Origin: Amphibalanus amphitrite
Taxonomy: Eukaryota > Arthropoda > Thecostraca > Balanomorpha > Balanidae
NCBI RefSeq assembly: GCF_019059575.1
Contig: NW_024882728.1
Location: 1-64,000 of the forward strand
Length of the DNA: 64,000 nucleotides
Direction: 5' to 3'
Below, one piece after another: positions 1 to 31,550 of this stretch; the first letter of the stretch is position 1, and every line of letters begins with the position of its first letter. The notes under the pieces were generated by a model. That model was not told the DNA's origin, searched no databases, and worked only from the letters and a program-made list of their open reading frames with translations. The position numbers were made by a program, and so were the translations under genes.

Positions 1-342
1 GCACTCACATGGCTAACACAACAAACAGAGCCCTATATAGCATGACATGCATCTGGTTGTCTGGCCAGACTGACGGACTGGATGAACCACACGGCCTTTT
101 GATCGCCTCACACTTCCGTGTGCATGCATAACATGCATCAGAGAGGAAAAAACACTCAGGGCGACTTTTGGCAGCAGAACGCCCTACAAGAGTCCGAGCA
201 TCGAGTCAGCTTTGATAGGTCATGTTGGTACAACTTTAGTTCAGACGCAGGTATTCGAAACGGCGTAACGATTGAGGCATGCCGTAGAATTGACACGGTT
301 TACGTCACACTGACTCGAAGTATCTAACAACCTGTCCAACAC

Positions 343-785
343 GTTGAGTATATATATTGCAATTGTTGATAAGCGTTTAGGAAGGCCTTTAATTAAATAT
401 TCATTTGCTTTAAATTAAGAATAAGTTAAAATTGAAAAAACGATATAGAGCCCGACGTTTCGCATTTATTGCTTATTCATGGGCAACTGAGATACAGCAC
501 AATTTGGTCAACATACACATTAAAAATTCAAATATCATCATTGACAGCACGCTTTTCTATAAACATGTCTTTCACTAAACGATATCGTATCAGTTCGATC
601 GATCGAATGCGTTATCGATGCGAATGCGTATCTCAGTTGCCCATGAATAAGCAATAAATGCGAAACGTCGGGCTCTATATCGTTTTTTCAATTTTAACTT
701 TATTCTTAATTTAAAGCAAATGAATATTTAATTTAAAGGCCTTCCTAAACGCTTATCAACAATTGTCAATCTATATATACTCAAC
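343..785. repeat. Inverted repeat, inner pair of a fold-back element
   Basis: Bases 343-496 reappear in reverse complement at about 629-785 with few differences, leaving a loop of roughly 130 bases. The left arm starts GTTGAGTATATATA and the right arm ends TATATATACTCAAC. No coding sequence is evident. The loop (497-628) is itself repeated in inverse orientation further right (1311-1430), so this is one part of a larger element. Confidence 0.85.
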
Positions 786-1564
786 ATGTCAAGAAGTGTT
801 ATGGAAGAGCCAATTAAGTACAAGCAATTTACGTTAGCCAAAAATGAAACCGAACGATCGAACGAATAGTTTCTTCAAAGACGCATAGAGGAAAAAGTTC
901 TTCCTTCCTCAACGCCAGTACAGCCGAAATAGAAGAAACAGCATTTCACTCCAGCAGCTAAAGCATATCTAGAAGATGCAATCAAGACTTTGCAAAGTAG
1001 GAACGTAATCTTGTCGAACCGCATTGGAAACCATGTGCAACTTCCAGAACATCTGAGGGATCGACTGAAGGCAGTATCAGCTGAAGTTGAAATGAACTTA
1101 AAAAGGAAGCTAGACAGATTATGGGATCCAAGTGATTGGAACACAGCTGGAAACATGTCTCTACAAATGTACCAATTGAAGGAGCCATGAGGGCCCTTCA
1201 AGAAGTATTATGACTAGTGGACGATGTCCAACTCCCAGTTCCAGAAGAAAAAAAAAGGATGATTACGTTAGGCTGGTCGAACTTTGCATAAACGGGCGTG
1301 TACGTAGAAACGCATTCGATCGATCGAACTGATACGATATCGTTTAGTGAAAGACATGTTTATAGAAAAGCGTGCTGTCAATGATGATATTTGAATTTTT
1401 AATGTGTATGTTGACCAAATTGTGTTGTATCTCAGTTGCCCATGAATAAGCAATAAATGCGAAACGTCGGGCTCTATATCGTTTTTTTCAATTTTAACTT
1501 TATTCTTAATTTAAAGCAAATGAATATTTAATTTAAAGGCCTTCCTAAACGCTTATCAACAACT
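361..1564. mobile_element. Fold-back-like DNA transposon with long (~250 bp) inverted arms
   Basis: The left arm (361-611) is found again in reverse complement at 1311-1564, nearly identical over about 250 bp; a third, truncated copy of the arm lies at 629-785. The middle (786-1303) has a weak coding look on the plus strand: a start near 786 and an open stretch around 950-1190, broken by stops at about 868 and 931. I do not recognise that protein; it could be decayed transposase or captured host sequence. Long arms, a short non-repeated core and no recognisable transposase fit a fold-back or long-TIR non-autonomous element. CTGTCCAACA occurs just outside both ends, but it is not a clean target duplication. 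Confidence 0.75.
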
Positions 1565-3072
1565 GTCCAACAACGACACAGCGCGTTTGCTGTCGAGGCC
1601 ATAAGTGAAAAGTGAAACCGCAGCTCGCGTCTGGCTACATTATACGAGCATAATGTAAACAACGGTGGATGAAAAACATTACATCCCCCCCAATTGTTAC
1701 CACCACGGCGTATCGGCTACCAAAAGCGCTAACTTTCAGCGCTTCCGGTACACAGGTACCTATGCGGGGTCCGATCCTGGGCGGCCTCGCCATTAGACCA
1801 CACCCCTGGACCCCACCGGATGTAGGTAATACGTGTAGGTACATCGGTCATAGGCGCTGATACGGCAATCAGCTGGACCATCACGGGTGTGATATCCACA
1901 CGGGCACAAACCACAAACAAACGGTCCCGGTTCAAAGCCAGATATGCCTCCCAACGCCCCATAAATTCCATAGGAAGCAAGCAGAGCAAGGAGTGAATAG
2001 TTTCTGTCTGTAAGAGCTGAGCGAAGTGCCATCTGCTCGGTGAAAAGCAAAACTCACTCTCTATCATATACACGGAGTGGGTTTCACGAGAGCGTGACAT
2101 CCTCACCTGACCATCGGGCCACTTGGAACGTGCGACCTGACTGTGGGACTTTTTGTATAGCCAGTGGCTAACAAAGGGACATTGTCCCTCTGTGCTGGCG
2201 TCAACACTAACAATGACGACTTGGTGAGACTCAGCGCACCTATCCAGCATGAACCGGCTGGTGTCAAGGTGCGATCTGGTTTGGTTTGGTTGGCTTGGTG
2301 TTGCCACGTGTACGATCATTATGATTTGTGTTGAATCACAGGAAAAAAAACGCCTTGTGGCGTAAAGATAGTTAGGTGCTGACTGCTGACGGCTTACCAT
2401 TGTTCATTTACTTTTTGGTTTATGGTGTGGACAATTATTGCAATGTGCAGAAAAGTAAAAATAGAAGTGATTGCAATAAATTCACGCTCACAGAAATGTA
2501 AAACATCCGAAAACAATGCTATTTCTACGACTAGGGGTTGGTTGTCTTTATGGCTTGGCTCAGTTGTGTCTTCTCCCAAGCTAAAACAACCGTTATCTGG
2601 CACTTGGCAGGTAATCATAGCTGCAGAGTTTGAACCGATTGCCGCTCTGCAGCAAATACAGCACGCGTATTCTAGGGCGGCAACTCCCGATTCACGATAT
2701 GCATGCATATTGCATAAGCGCTAGTACTTTTAGCATGCGAGGTGAAATTGCAGGAAAAACAATGGGATATCCTAACATATTTGATATCCCTAACATCCTA
2801 AGATATCCTAACATGTTTGTATCATCTAGCGGTTAAGACCAAGGTTAGGTCGGGTCAGCAGTCAACACAAAGTCGTCATACATGCGTAGCTGGGTGTTCG
2901 AGCTGCGCCCCTCCCCTCCATCGCCGCCCGGCGGGTCGGCCGTCCGTGGCCCACTGCTCACCGGCTGCCGGCCGGTCAGTCAGTCCGCGGTGGACTGACT
3001 CTCTCGCCCACCCAGTCTGCACCAGTCAGCCCGGTGAACCGGGCTGACTGGTGGATTTTTCCGTGGATTTTT
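1565..3072. other. Intergenic DNA with no supported gene
   Basis: The minus-strand open frame at 1729-2400 (223 codons) has no recognisable domain and no splice or composition support. At 2760-2820 a short imperfect repeat of GATATCCTAACAT is present. The rest shows nothing I can name, apart from a possible tRNA-like remnant listed separately. Confidence 0.5.
2821..2915 (+). repeat. Possible tRNA-like or SINE promoter remnant
   Basis: TAGCGGTTAAGACC near 2828 resembles a pol III A box, and GTGTTCGAGCTGC near 2894 resembles a B box. No cloverleaf folds cleanly, and I see no A-rich tail or target duplication, so this is only a hint of a tRNA-derived sequence. Confidence 0.25.
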
Positions 3073-3667
3073 CACAGTGGGGATTTTTCCGATCTAGCGC
3101 CTATTAATTCAAAAAATATTTTTTGGATTTTTGTTTATTTTTTGTGTCAGTAGGGCTAAGAAATGTCTGAATTTTTCATATATGGCATTGTTTTATCTGT
3201 ATGTCCACAGCAAAACTAGGAAAAATGCGCCCAAAGTTCACACTCATGCGTGATTACTCAATGGGCTCAGCAAGGCCCGAAAGTATAGCTCAATTTCATT
3301 GTCCTGTCCTGTTGGTTTTAATCTTGCGAGGTCTTAAAGTTGCATATCGTCTGAAAGGCACCTTTATTAGGAATGGAATGGCAAACAGAAAGTATGCCAC
3401 AACCTTACTAAGGTCACAAAAATGCCCTTTACAAAAAAAAACCCTTACAGACACCATATTGAAGGAATGGTATTCTAAATAAATGTAGGAAATCAACAAT
3501 GTTCTCCACACTTTTCCACTCCGAAATATATCCTATCGAATTCGCCACTTTCTTCTGCACAAGGCAACGCCTAGTTTGGCTGCCGAAACTTGCCTGAACA
3601 CGGAATATTCACATTAGAGTATCTTAACACCCCACTCGAGGAGCGCTAGGGCAAACAGCACGATATA

Positions 3668-5020
3668 CAGGGTGTCCCAGAATTACCCGGACATTTATTT
3701 TCTGGCTAAAAGTACGATTGCGCTCGATTCTAATGATATACAAGCATCATACTTTTATAAGATATCCCTTAGCTATCGAGCTTGGGGACTGTGTGCTTTT
3801 GGTGACCGGTAACGACTCAAGTCAAGTATTATCCAGAGTCAAGTAAGAGTAGTCCTTTTCCGTTTTCAGCTTAAGCCCCTAATAGGCAACCATGGTGAAT
3901 CAACTCCCGTTTTCAACTTTGTAAACGGACTTTCGGCATGGTTTTCGCTGGAGAGCTTCAGCAGCTCATCTGCAAGCAGTTAGGATTGGGCAAAGCGCAA
4001 TTTTATCAGCTAACGAAGCCAGAGAGAGCAAGAGATAAACCTGATTGACAAGCTTGGGCTCGGCCATAAAGGGTCATGCACCAGTTGTCAAACGGGTGGT
4101 TGCTTGTCATGGACAACAAACGTCACTGATCTAGCTAAAAACTAGCTAAACGATAGATCAGGATTATCTAAAGAACATCAGTCTACTTTCCACCACTATC
4201 TTCGCAAAATTTTGGAATTTGGGGTCCCTCGCCTGAAAAAGATGCGAAAACTACGGGAAAGGCAGCGAAAATCACTACAATTCATCCCAAAAATATAACA
4301 TATACAACAAAAAATTATATTGAAGCACACTTTGTGGTCTAACGAAGGTATTCTGTCATTAGAACCGCCCGAAAAAGGCGTGTGTGAACGTCAGATGGCT
4401 ACAACGCCCCAACAGCAGAGACGGCCAGGCACCCGTCGAAAATCTAATTGTGAGACATTTTGAGCCACCGTGCACTCATGGGGCTTGATATGATGGCCCA
4501 ACGACAGCCGTTAGCACAAAGTACTACTGCGGTAATATTCTACCAGTAAAAAAACTGGATGCCGTAAACCAACTGGCCATGAACGGGTTTGTTTTGGAAA
4601 TCAAATCTGTTGGAAGCCAAAGGTCTCGCCATGTTCAGACATGGAGCTTCTCCACTTCAGATGTAAAAAACGCGGCAAAAGTGGTGAAGGCAGCAATTTT
4701 TGTTTTGGGGGATAATGCCTTATGACCTGGAAACACTTTGATGTTAAGTTTGTCTTATATGATCGTATTATCCTCCGGCAACAGGTCAAAGAAAACAGGC
4801 CTTCACCGAGTTTCGGGAGAGCCGTAAAACAACTGAGACCAGCAATGGCTGGCATTTTCAATCATGGTCGGCTGATCTTGTAGCAAGCGTATCTATTGCA
4901 TGTGCTATTTCACAGCCACCCTAGTTGACTATATAGGACGACAAAAAGAAAAAAGCGCAATCATGTTTGCCTTATTTTATACGCTAATTAACAATGTCCG
5001 GGTAATTCTGGGACACCCTG
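3668..5020. mobile_element. Tc1/mariner-type DNA transposon, decayed
   Basis: The ends are mirror images: CAGGGTGTCCCAGAATTACC at 3668 and its reverse complement ending at 5020, about 27 bp in all. TA flanks each side (3666-3667 and 5021-5022), the duplication expected for Tc1/mariner. The 1353-bp length matches a full-size mariner, but no long open frame remains (the longest is under 90 codons), so any transposase is heavily decayed and I could not identify its catalytic acids. Confidence 0.85.
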
Positions 5021-5143
5021 TAGGTATGTTCCGGACATAGGCGAATAATTTTACTTCGTGATTTATATGATGCATATTTTCTGAGACACATTCATTAGGA
5101 ATAGGATGACAAGCGTAAATTATACATACCGTAACCTTATTAA

Positions 5144-7250
5144 CCATCGCACTTGTGGGGAGGGGGAGGGGGAAGGGGTCGGATAAAACCCCATGGTTTT
5201 CCGCAAATTACTCGCGCAAAAAGCGGCTGATCGCGCCGAAACTTTGGGTACCCTCGAGATCATTAATTTTACATCTAACCTAAAAATTTTCATGACTCTC
5301 ACCCAACTGACCTTTGACCTGTGACATATTTCTCGAGACCATGTTTGGCCGAATCGTGATTCGGCGTATGCCAGCTCCACATTATCCGCGGTTTCCAGTC
5401 TTTTTGTGGTTTTAAACGTTCAAATATGTGCAATGATGTTGGTGCCATGCATAATGGTGGGAGTCAAGGTCACGTGAAGGTCAAGTCAAGGTCATTGACC
5501 TTTTAATGACCTTGGTTCGCTTTTTCGAGTTTTACTTGTTTCTAGGGTAGTTTTTGGTGCTGATTTCGATTTTAGCAGCCATTTGAATATTTACGAAGTA
5601 GTTCTAGTGCCTTCGCTCCATGTTACGAAGCTATCAGTAGTAGGTGACACTTCTATGGATGGCCGGCAGGACGCCTACTAATTGATCTAACGTGACCTGA
5701 CCCGACCTGGCCTAAATGCTTAACCCGCGCCCCACTGGGGGGGGGGGCTATTTATAGCCCCCCTCCCGTTTTTCTGCAATAACTTCCAAACCGCTTGACG
5801 TATCGACGCCAAACTTTCAGTACCTTCGGGTACATCAATTTGACACCTTGTGTCAAAATTTGAACTTCGTAGCTACCATAGGTCGGCCGGAAATGACGTC
5901 AGAGTGACGTCATGTTCGGCCGATTTCGACGCAAAACATCGAACCACGGCAATCGCTCCCAAGGGCTCAGTTTTTAAGCTAGATCCAATTTCTTTGCATG
6001 AGAGGACTCAGAATTGATTGCGCTATCAAACTGCAATCTCGGATTTTCGAAATTTTGAAAATTTCGAAAATTTTATATAATAAGATTCAAAATTTACATT
6101 TTTACATTTTTTCAAAAAAGTTTTTGACTTTTCGAAAAAAAAAACCGGAATATATATGATAGAACGCGTTATTATGACTAACTCTAGCAAGTTTCAGCTA
6201 AATATCTTCAAAAATGGCCAAGTTATACGCATTATTGCAAAAAAATCACAATTATTAATTTTTCTAATCGATTTTTCACCACGTATTTGACATCGTACGC
6301 CAATATAAATAGCACCATCGTGTTCCTGAGCTCAAACTGCATCCAATAGACATCTTTTCTGTTGAAAAATTATAACTTCAAAATTTGACCTTTTTTGACC
6401 TGAAAGTGACCTGACCTAAGCTAAATTTGACTCAAAATGACCTCGAATGACACAGACGACATCAAATTCGAAATCTTTGGCCTAAATGGGCCATAAAACA
6501 TGTGTCACGTGACCGACGCATGATATAATATTTTCGTGACCTGTGATGACCTGACCTTGACCTGAAAATCAAAGTACAAGTTTGGTACCCTCAGGGTATC
6601 TAGAGCATCTGTTCACGAGTGTGTGAACCAAAAATGAGCCTGCTCTGACTTGTACGACGGCGGCCAGAGCCCAAAACGTGAACAAACCAAAATGCTAATA
6701 ATTTTCACTTTGACCTGACCTGTGACGTCATCGGTGACCTCGAGCTCAATGAAATTAGGTTTCGCTGAACAGTTTTTCCGGGGCTATCAGACGCCGTTTG
6801 AATTTTGACGATCGGCCCAGTAGTTTCGGAGTTAGGAGGGGGGCTATGAATAGCCCCCCCCCCAGTAGGGCGTGTTATACGCAGACCCCAGTGGGGCGCG
6901 GGTTAAAGACATCGTCTGTGATCAAAACTAACATGAAATTCGTGATCAGCACCCCAAAATACCCCGTAACACCCTAACTTTGCGAAGTTTCAAGAGGTCT
7001 CGATTTCCCAACTTTAGTTGGGTCATTAAACTGACTTGGAAAGTCAGCTTATGACCTTGGACTTTGAAATTGGATATATTCGGCCTAATTTCGTCATAGG
7101 CAGCACGCTTGACTTTTCCGCGAAGCTCTAGCTTGATCAGGGGCCAAACGGCTGAGCGGGGGGTCCAATTGAACCCCCTATACCTATGTTGATTATGCAC
7201 ATTTACAGGTAAAATTCTCACCAGGACACACCAGCCAACATCTGTGCACA
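5144..7250. mobile_element. TTAA-type element (CCC-end, AGGTCA-rich), interrupted by a second one
   Basis: The left end is TTAA (5140-5143) then CCATCGCACTTGTGGGG. The interior 5150-5690 and 6907-7250 matches the element at 50339-51223 in reverse orientation: the GTTTTCCGC motif, the GTTTGGCCGAATCGTGATTC stretch and the TCCGCGAAGCTCTAGC stretch. Bases 5724-6902 are a separate element inserted into it. The right end is eroded, so 7250 is approximate. No transposase is seen. A minus-strand open frame at 6946-7260 is similar to frames in two sister copies but is probably not a gene. Confidence 0.7.
5724..6902. mobile_element. TTAA-type MITE with poly-G/poly-C end hairpins
   Basis: The ends are TTAA|CCCGCGCCCCACTGGGG and CCCCAGTGGGGCGCGGG|TTAA, a perfect 17-bp inverted repeat plus a TTAA duplication (5720-5723, 6903-6906). 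Inside each end a G-run and a C-run form a hairpin around CTATTTATAG or CTATGAATAG. The core is non-coding, with many TGACCTGACC motifs. It is inserted in an older element of the same superfamily. A close relative lies inverted at 44467-45764. TTAA plus CCC termini suggest mobilisation by a piggyBac-type transposase, which is an inference. Confidence 0.88.
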
Positions 7251-7630
7251 ATCTGGCCACAATTCTACCTATGGTTTGCCCTCTACGAATAAATACGTGC
7301 TAGATCGGAAAAATCCCCACTGTGCGGTGGACTGGGCGGCAGAGTCAGTGAGTTGGTGATCCTGCGCTGCTCTGTCGCTGATTGAGTTCACTGGATCCGA
7401 TACACTGAACTGGTGGAAAGCCAAGTCTTTACATGAACGATAAGTTGAGCAGTATGTAAAACTTACAGCACACGGTTTCTGCTTATTTTTCTCTTGCTGT
7501 TGGGATCCTAGGTCAGATATCAGATCCATGAGGTCCATTCCTGTCTCCTCACCCCTACCCGCCCGTGACGCTTTGACTGAAAAGCTCCCTGGCCCTGACC
7601 AAGTTCTCTCCCTGTGACAGGAGCGCGGCG

Positions 7631-27225
<19,595 letters not shown>

Positions 27226-28387
27226 CGGTCGACTAAGCCGCAAGGTGTAATAATATTCCGGGCTTGACTGCGAAAATAGATCTGAATGATCAACAGTTGA
27301 GCTGTTGGAAGCACGTTGGCAGTTCAGAATGCCAGAGTAAAGACACCATTGAAGTGAATCGTCTCAAACGATTGCCGCTGTCCTGCTTGCCGGCGGGACC
27401 TTCTGGAGGTGGTTGTGGTGCAAAACTGCCAAAACGACGCTCTTATCAAAGACAGCCTTGGCAGCAAGTCCTTACCACACATCCACACTAAAAATGTCGT
27501 TTTAACACGACTGTGACAGTTATGTGGCGGGCGAGCCACGCTGTGTTGGTTTGGGATATTTTGGGCACGTGTGTTGGGTGGTTTGTTACCGGGAATCGGT
27601 TATGTCACTGTGATAATGTGCCGTGGTACTGTGTATCGTAGCACGTGGTTACCTGAACGTTTTCATTTGCACACACGAATCAGGGCGGTGCGGTGTTTTA
27701 TAATGAGCGCAGGTGACATACCATTTGTCAATGCACATCGGCACGCTGACGCAGTTGTTCAGAGCTTACTGAATTTTGTATTCCATTGCAAGAGTGGTTA
27801 GTGTTAAAAATACGATTTGAATTGTGTCAATTCACTTGCAAATAATGGCAATTTCGTTGCATTCTCAGCATTAGGTATGAGTCGTGAGACCTTTACAGCG
27901 ACCTGAAACACCTACCTTGGCGCGTGTCGTAAAAAAAACTATTGGTATAAACCCGTTTGTATAATTTTTTTTTCTGTGTATTCTGAGCTGCACTATCCAA
28001 AAGTAATTTGATTTTTAATAGTTGTACGGCTTCGTTGTAAACCTTCGTCTCCTCTTCCATGCTTGCCGTCTCACTTAGGTATTGGCTAAGTGTTTTTCGT
28101 TTAAAGTCTAGTTTCACTTCTGTACCTACCGTGGCGCCTGCGCTTGCTGATGCGCCGTATGCCTGTGAAAGTTTTGAGTGGAGCTTTGTTTTTGCTGGTA
28201 CGTACATAGTGGAGCTCCTTTTTGTGGTCTACGAATGTAATCACTGGGTGTTGCATCGTTGATCCACATACGTTTTGTATTTGTCATGTGTGTTTGAGTT
28301 TTGAGATATTTTCTTCATTTGTGTTGTGGGGATTCTCGCACGGACTCAGTTTCTTACGGACCTCATTTTCTTCATGGACTTCTCATA
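27226..28387. other. Downstream of the mannosidase gene: 3' UTR and spacer
   Basis: The 3' UTR must start at 27226, but I find no canonical AATAAA in the first kilobase. Short open frames here have no domain. The stretch at 27890-28210 is open on the minus strand (104 codons) with no recognised family. Confidence 0.4.
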
Positions 28388-28390
28388 CAG

Positions 28391-29168
28391 AGGCCTGTTT
28401 CACTAACAAATAAAGTGTGTAATTACAAAGAAAAAACTTGAGTTTAAAAGAAATATTTACCAACATTTGAAATTTGGATTTCACGAAACCTCCGAGCATG
28501 AATTTTGAGTTTAAAATTTACCAACTTTTTTACAAGAAAAAAGTTTGTAAGAAACATCGAAATCGCAAACTTTCTGTTTCACGAACACCAAAAACTTGAA
28601 AGAAAACGTTGTACTTACAACCCGAAATTCCAGTGGCTCTTACGTTCGGAATTTTATTACTTTTTGTGCAATGATGGAAAGCAATCAATTATTTAAAACA
28701 AATATGATATGCTGAGTCATTATATGCTCTTTTTTAATTAGCACAATCCCTACGAACCAGCTACGAGCAATAAATAAATATCGTCATGTTTTGTCATTCG
28801 CGCGCCATAATTGCATTCAGCAGTCTTCTGCTGTCAAATGTTTTGCGTGTTATTTTCTTTCAATAATAAGATATTGTGAACTATCATTTATACCATTCCG
28901 AAACAGCATAATTATTTATATTTTATTCATGCATTTTTTGACATGAGTACTAGACATAATTTGATAAAAAGAAGCAATATCTGTAACATGTTATAGTTCT
29001 TGATTAAAAACATTTTTACTGTTTACAAGTTTATTTGCAAGCTCTTTTTATCGGAGTTGCCGCTGGTGATGAAGTTTAGTGAAATCCGATTTTACATGGT
29101 TTGCAAAAATACTTATGAATTTTAAAATTCAAACACTTGTAATCGCAAGTTTTTAGTGAAACAGGCCT
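28391..29168. mobile_element. MITE copy A, AGGCCTGTTTCACTAA ends, CAG duplication
   Basis: The left end AGGCCTGTTTCACTAA and the right end TTAGTGAAACAGGCCT form terminal inverted repeats, with CAG on each side (28388-28390, 29169-29171). AT-rich, 778 bp, non-coding. It is in opposite orientation to a sister copy 65 bases further on. Confidence 0.85.
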
Positions 29169-29233
29169 CAGATCTTTTGTTTTGGAAAACCTTTTGTAAT
29201 TCACTTTGCAAAACCTTTTGATTTTATGCTCAG

Positions 29234-30013
29234 AGGCCTGTTTCACTAAAAACTTGTAATTACAAGTGTTTGTAGCTTACAATTCATAAGTATTTTTACC
29301 AACTACGTAAAAACCGATTTCACTAAGCTTCATCGCCAGTGGGACCTCCGATAAGCAAATGTTTGCAAATAAACTTGTAAACAGTAAAATTGTTTTTAAT
29401 CAAGAACTATAGCATGTTAAAGACATTGCTTCTTTTTATCAAATTTTGTCTAGTATTCATGTCAAAAGCTGCCTGGTTAAATTATAAATAATGATGCTGT
29501 TGGAAAAAGATATAAATGATAGTTAACATTATCCTATTATTGAAAGAAAATCACACGCAAAACATTTGACAGCAGAAGACTGTTGAATGCAATTATGGCG
29601 CGTGAATGACAAAACATGACGATATTTTAATACCGATCATTTTTGCTTCTTAGGGTGTGTGCTATGTAAAAAAGAGCATGAAACGACTCAACAAAGCATA
29701 GTTGTCCTAAATATATGACTGTTTTGCATTATTGCACAAAAAGTATCAAAATTCCGAACGTCAGGACCACTGGAATTGCAGGTTTGTAATTACGATGTTT
29801 TCTTTCAAGTTTCTGGTCTTCGTGAAACAGAAAGTTTGCGATTCCCATGTTTTCTAGCAAACTTTTTCTTGTACAAAAGTTTGCAAATTTTAAACTCAAA
29901 ATTCATGTTCAAAGGTTTCGTGAAATCCAAATCTCAAATGTTGGTAATTATTTCTTTTAAACTCAAGATTTTTCTTTGTAATTACAAGTTTTATTTGTTA
30001 GTGAAACAGGCCT
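29234..30013. mobile_element. MITE copy B, inverted relative to copy A
   Basis: 780 bp with the same termini and CAG on both sides (29231-29233, 30014-30016). In reverse complement it matches copy A along its whole length with scattered substitutions and small indels. The 65-base spacer between the copies holds two CTTTTG/CAAAACC repeats. Confidence 0.85.
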
Positions 30014-30200
30014 CAGGTTTGATGTTTTTTAGGCATAAAGGGTACGTAAACGGCATCTCTGAACTTCAATAGGCCTGAATAAATCACGGGCTGTCGTTTC
30101 TAATCTTCAGGTATTTAGAAATGTTGACGCTCATGGGAATGAGAATCGCCAACATGGCTTTTTTGTGGCGGTGGTCTTTTTATATTTATGTGTGTTTAGG

Positions 30201-30255
30201 TGCGATTGAATGAATTGTGGATTGGTGTACGAATGTTACATTTGGTGATGTTGTT
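30201..30255. repeat. 55-bp direct repeat, first copy
   Basis: TGCGATTGAATGAATTGTGG and the next 35 bases are repeated exactly at 31551-31605. Copies 1350 bp apart with no other flanking similarity suggest a recent local rearrangement. Confidence 0.9.
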
Positions 30256-30939
30256 TTTTTTTTATTTTTTCAAAAGCATTGAAGATAATTTTTCATCGTT
30301 TGAATAAAAGCAAGCAATCGTGTATGAACATAAATTTGACATATCGGATGATCTTAGATGTTTTAAGCGTAGAACCACTTCATTTCCTATAAACACAGGA
30401 CAGAAGTGTTAACAAACAAATGACAAATATGTGAACGTCAGATTCGTGTAACAATACAGAATAACTGTGACCAGCTCAACTTAACTTTTCTAATTAATCA
30501 AAACTGATTTTCTATTTGATATCTGACTATTGGTTGCCACATTCCACGCATGCGGATTTATTAATGTTTACACATGGAATTTCAACAAACTTACGATACG
30601 GAAAAATAGAAACGAAAGAGCATTCGTCACTGCACTTAAGTCCACATTTCTAGCAAATGTAATAATCACAGTCCATCTCGAATTTGCAAAAATGCATCGA
30701 AGTCCGTCGGACATTTCATTCAGAAGCGGCATGGGGCTCATTTCATGAATAACCACACGCACATTAACAATTTACACAGAGTGAGCAATGTACATATTTC
30801 ACACAACACGGCACCTACTCGTTTTTTTTTTATTGCACGAAATTAACAGGACAGAAACAATAATCAACATGGTGAACAGAAACACGGCAACGAAATACAT
30901 GCGGTTGCATATCACTCAGCCTATCTCCCAAACCCTGTC

Positions 30940-31500
30940 CCACACAGGCTTCTTAAACTGCAGGCGGCTGCTAGACAGGCGGAGCCCATCCGACGCCCGG
31001 CGGCGGCAGAGGAACGCGAGACAGAGCCACAAGGGCGGGCCACGCTCCGGCGACACCAGGCGCCAGCCGCCACTCCACCGAAAACCAACCCCGAAGTCAC
31101 GCCAGGGTTCTCCCGGAACCGAGCTCTTCGGAGTGTGGTAAAGGATCCAGTCGAGAAGGAATCTGAGAGCAAGGATGCTGGGGCGGGGCCATTGAAACAA
31201 ACATCGCAGGGCGCTTTGTGGTGTGGCCCGCCTGGCCGAGCCGGGGCGGCGTTCTCTCATGGAAACGCCCCGGCCCCGGGGAGATCTGGAGGATACCTCC
31301 CCAGCCGGGGAGATCTGTTGGTTACCTCCCCGGCGCTCCAGGCGGGCCGTCAGCCACCGCCCGCGCCGCCCGTCGAAAAAGTATCGCGGGCGACGCCCCC
31401 TATCCACCGGCCGGGCCTGCGAGCCGTCGACTTTTTGGGCCGGCGCCCCGCACGCCCGGCCGGCCGACCGGCCCAATTTAATAGGGCCGGTCCCGGGTTG
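30940..31500. other. GC- and CpG-rich block, coding status unclear
   Basis: Overlapping open frames occur on both strands, as expected for GC-rich DNA. Around 31262-31355 GGGGAGATCTG and its surroundings are repeated twice with CTCCCCGG motifs. It could be a CpG-island promoter or a captured exon; I cannot decide. Confidence 0.35.
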
Positions 31501-31550
31501 GCCCGGATGGGTCATAGGAGCGGTGGCTGATTGTTTATCTTGCGTAGAAT

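Larger units (their letters stand above)
3073..7324. mobile_element. 4.25-kb segment bounded by perfect 26-bp inverted repeats
   Basis: Positions 3073-3098 (CACAGTGGGG... ending GATCTAGC) are an exact reverse complement of 7299-7324. Between them sit a mariner copy (3668-5020) and a TTAA-type element (from 5144) with another TTAA-type element inside it (5724-6902). Removing those leaves only about 1 kb of its own sequence and no transposase. I found no clear target duplication next to the ends, so the 26-bp repeats could also come from an inversion or two related insertions. It lies just upstream of the alpha-mannosidase II start. Confidence 0.5.

Noticed and set aside
1729-2400. 223-codon open frame on the minus strand
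   Set aside because: No recognisable domain, overlapping frames on both strands and no splice or promoter context; length alone is not enough here.
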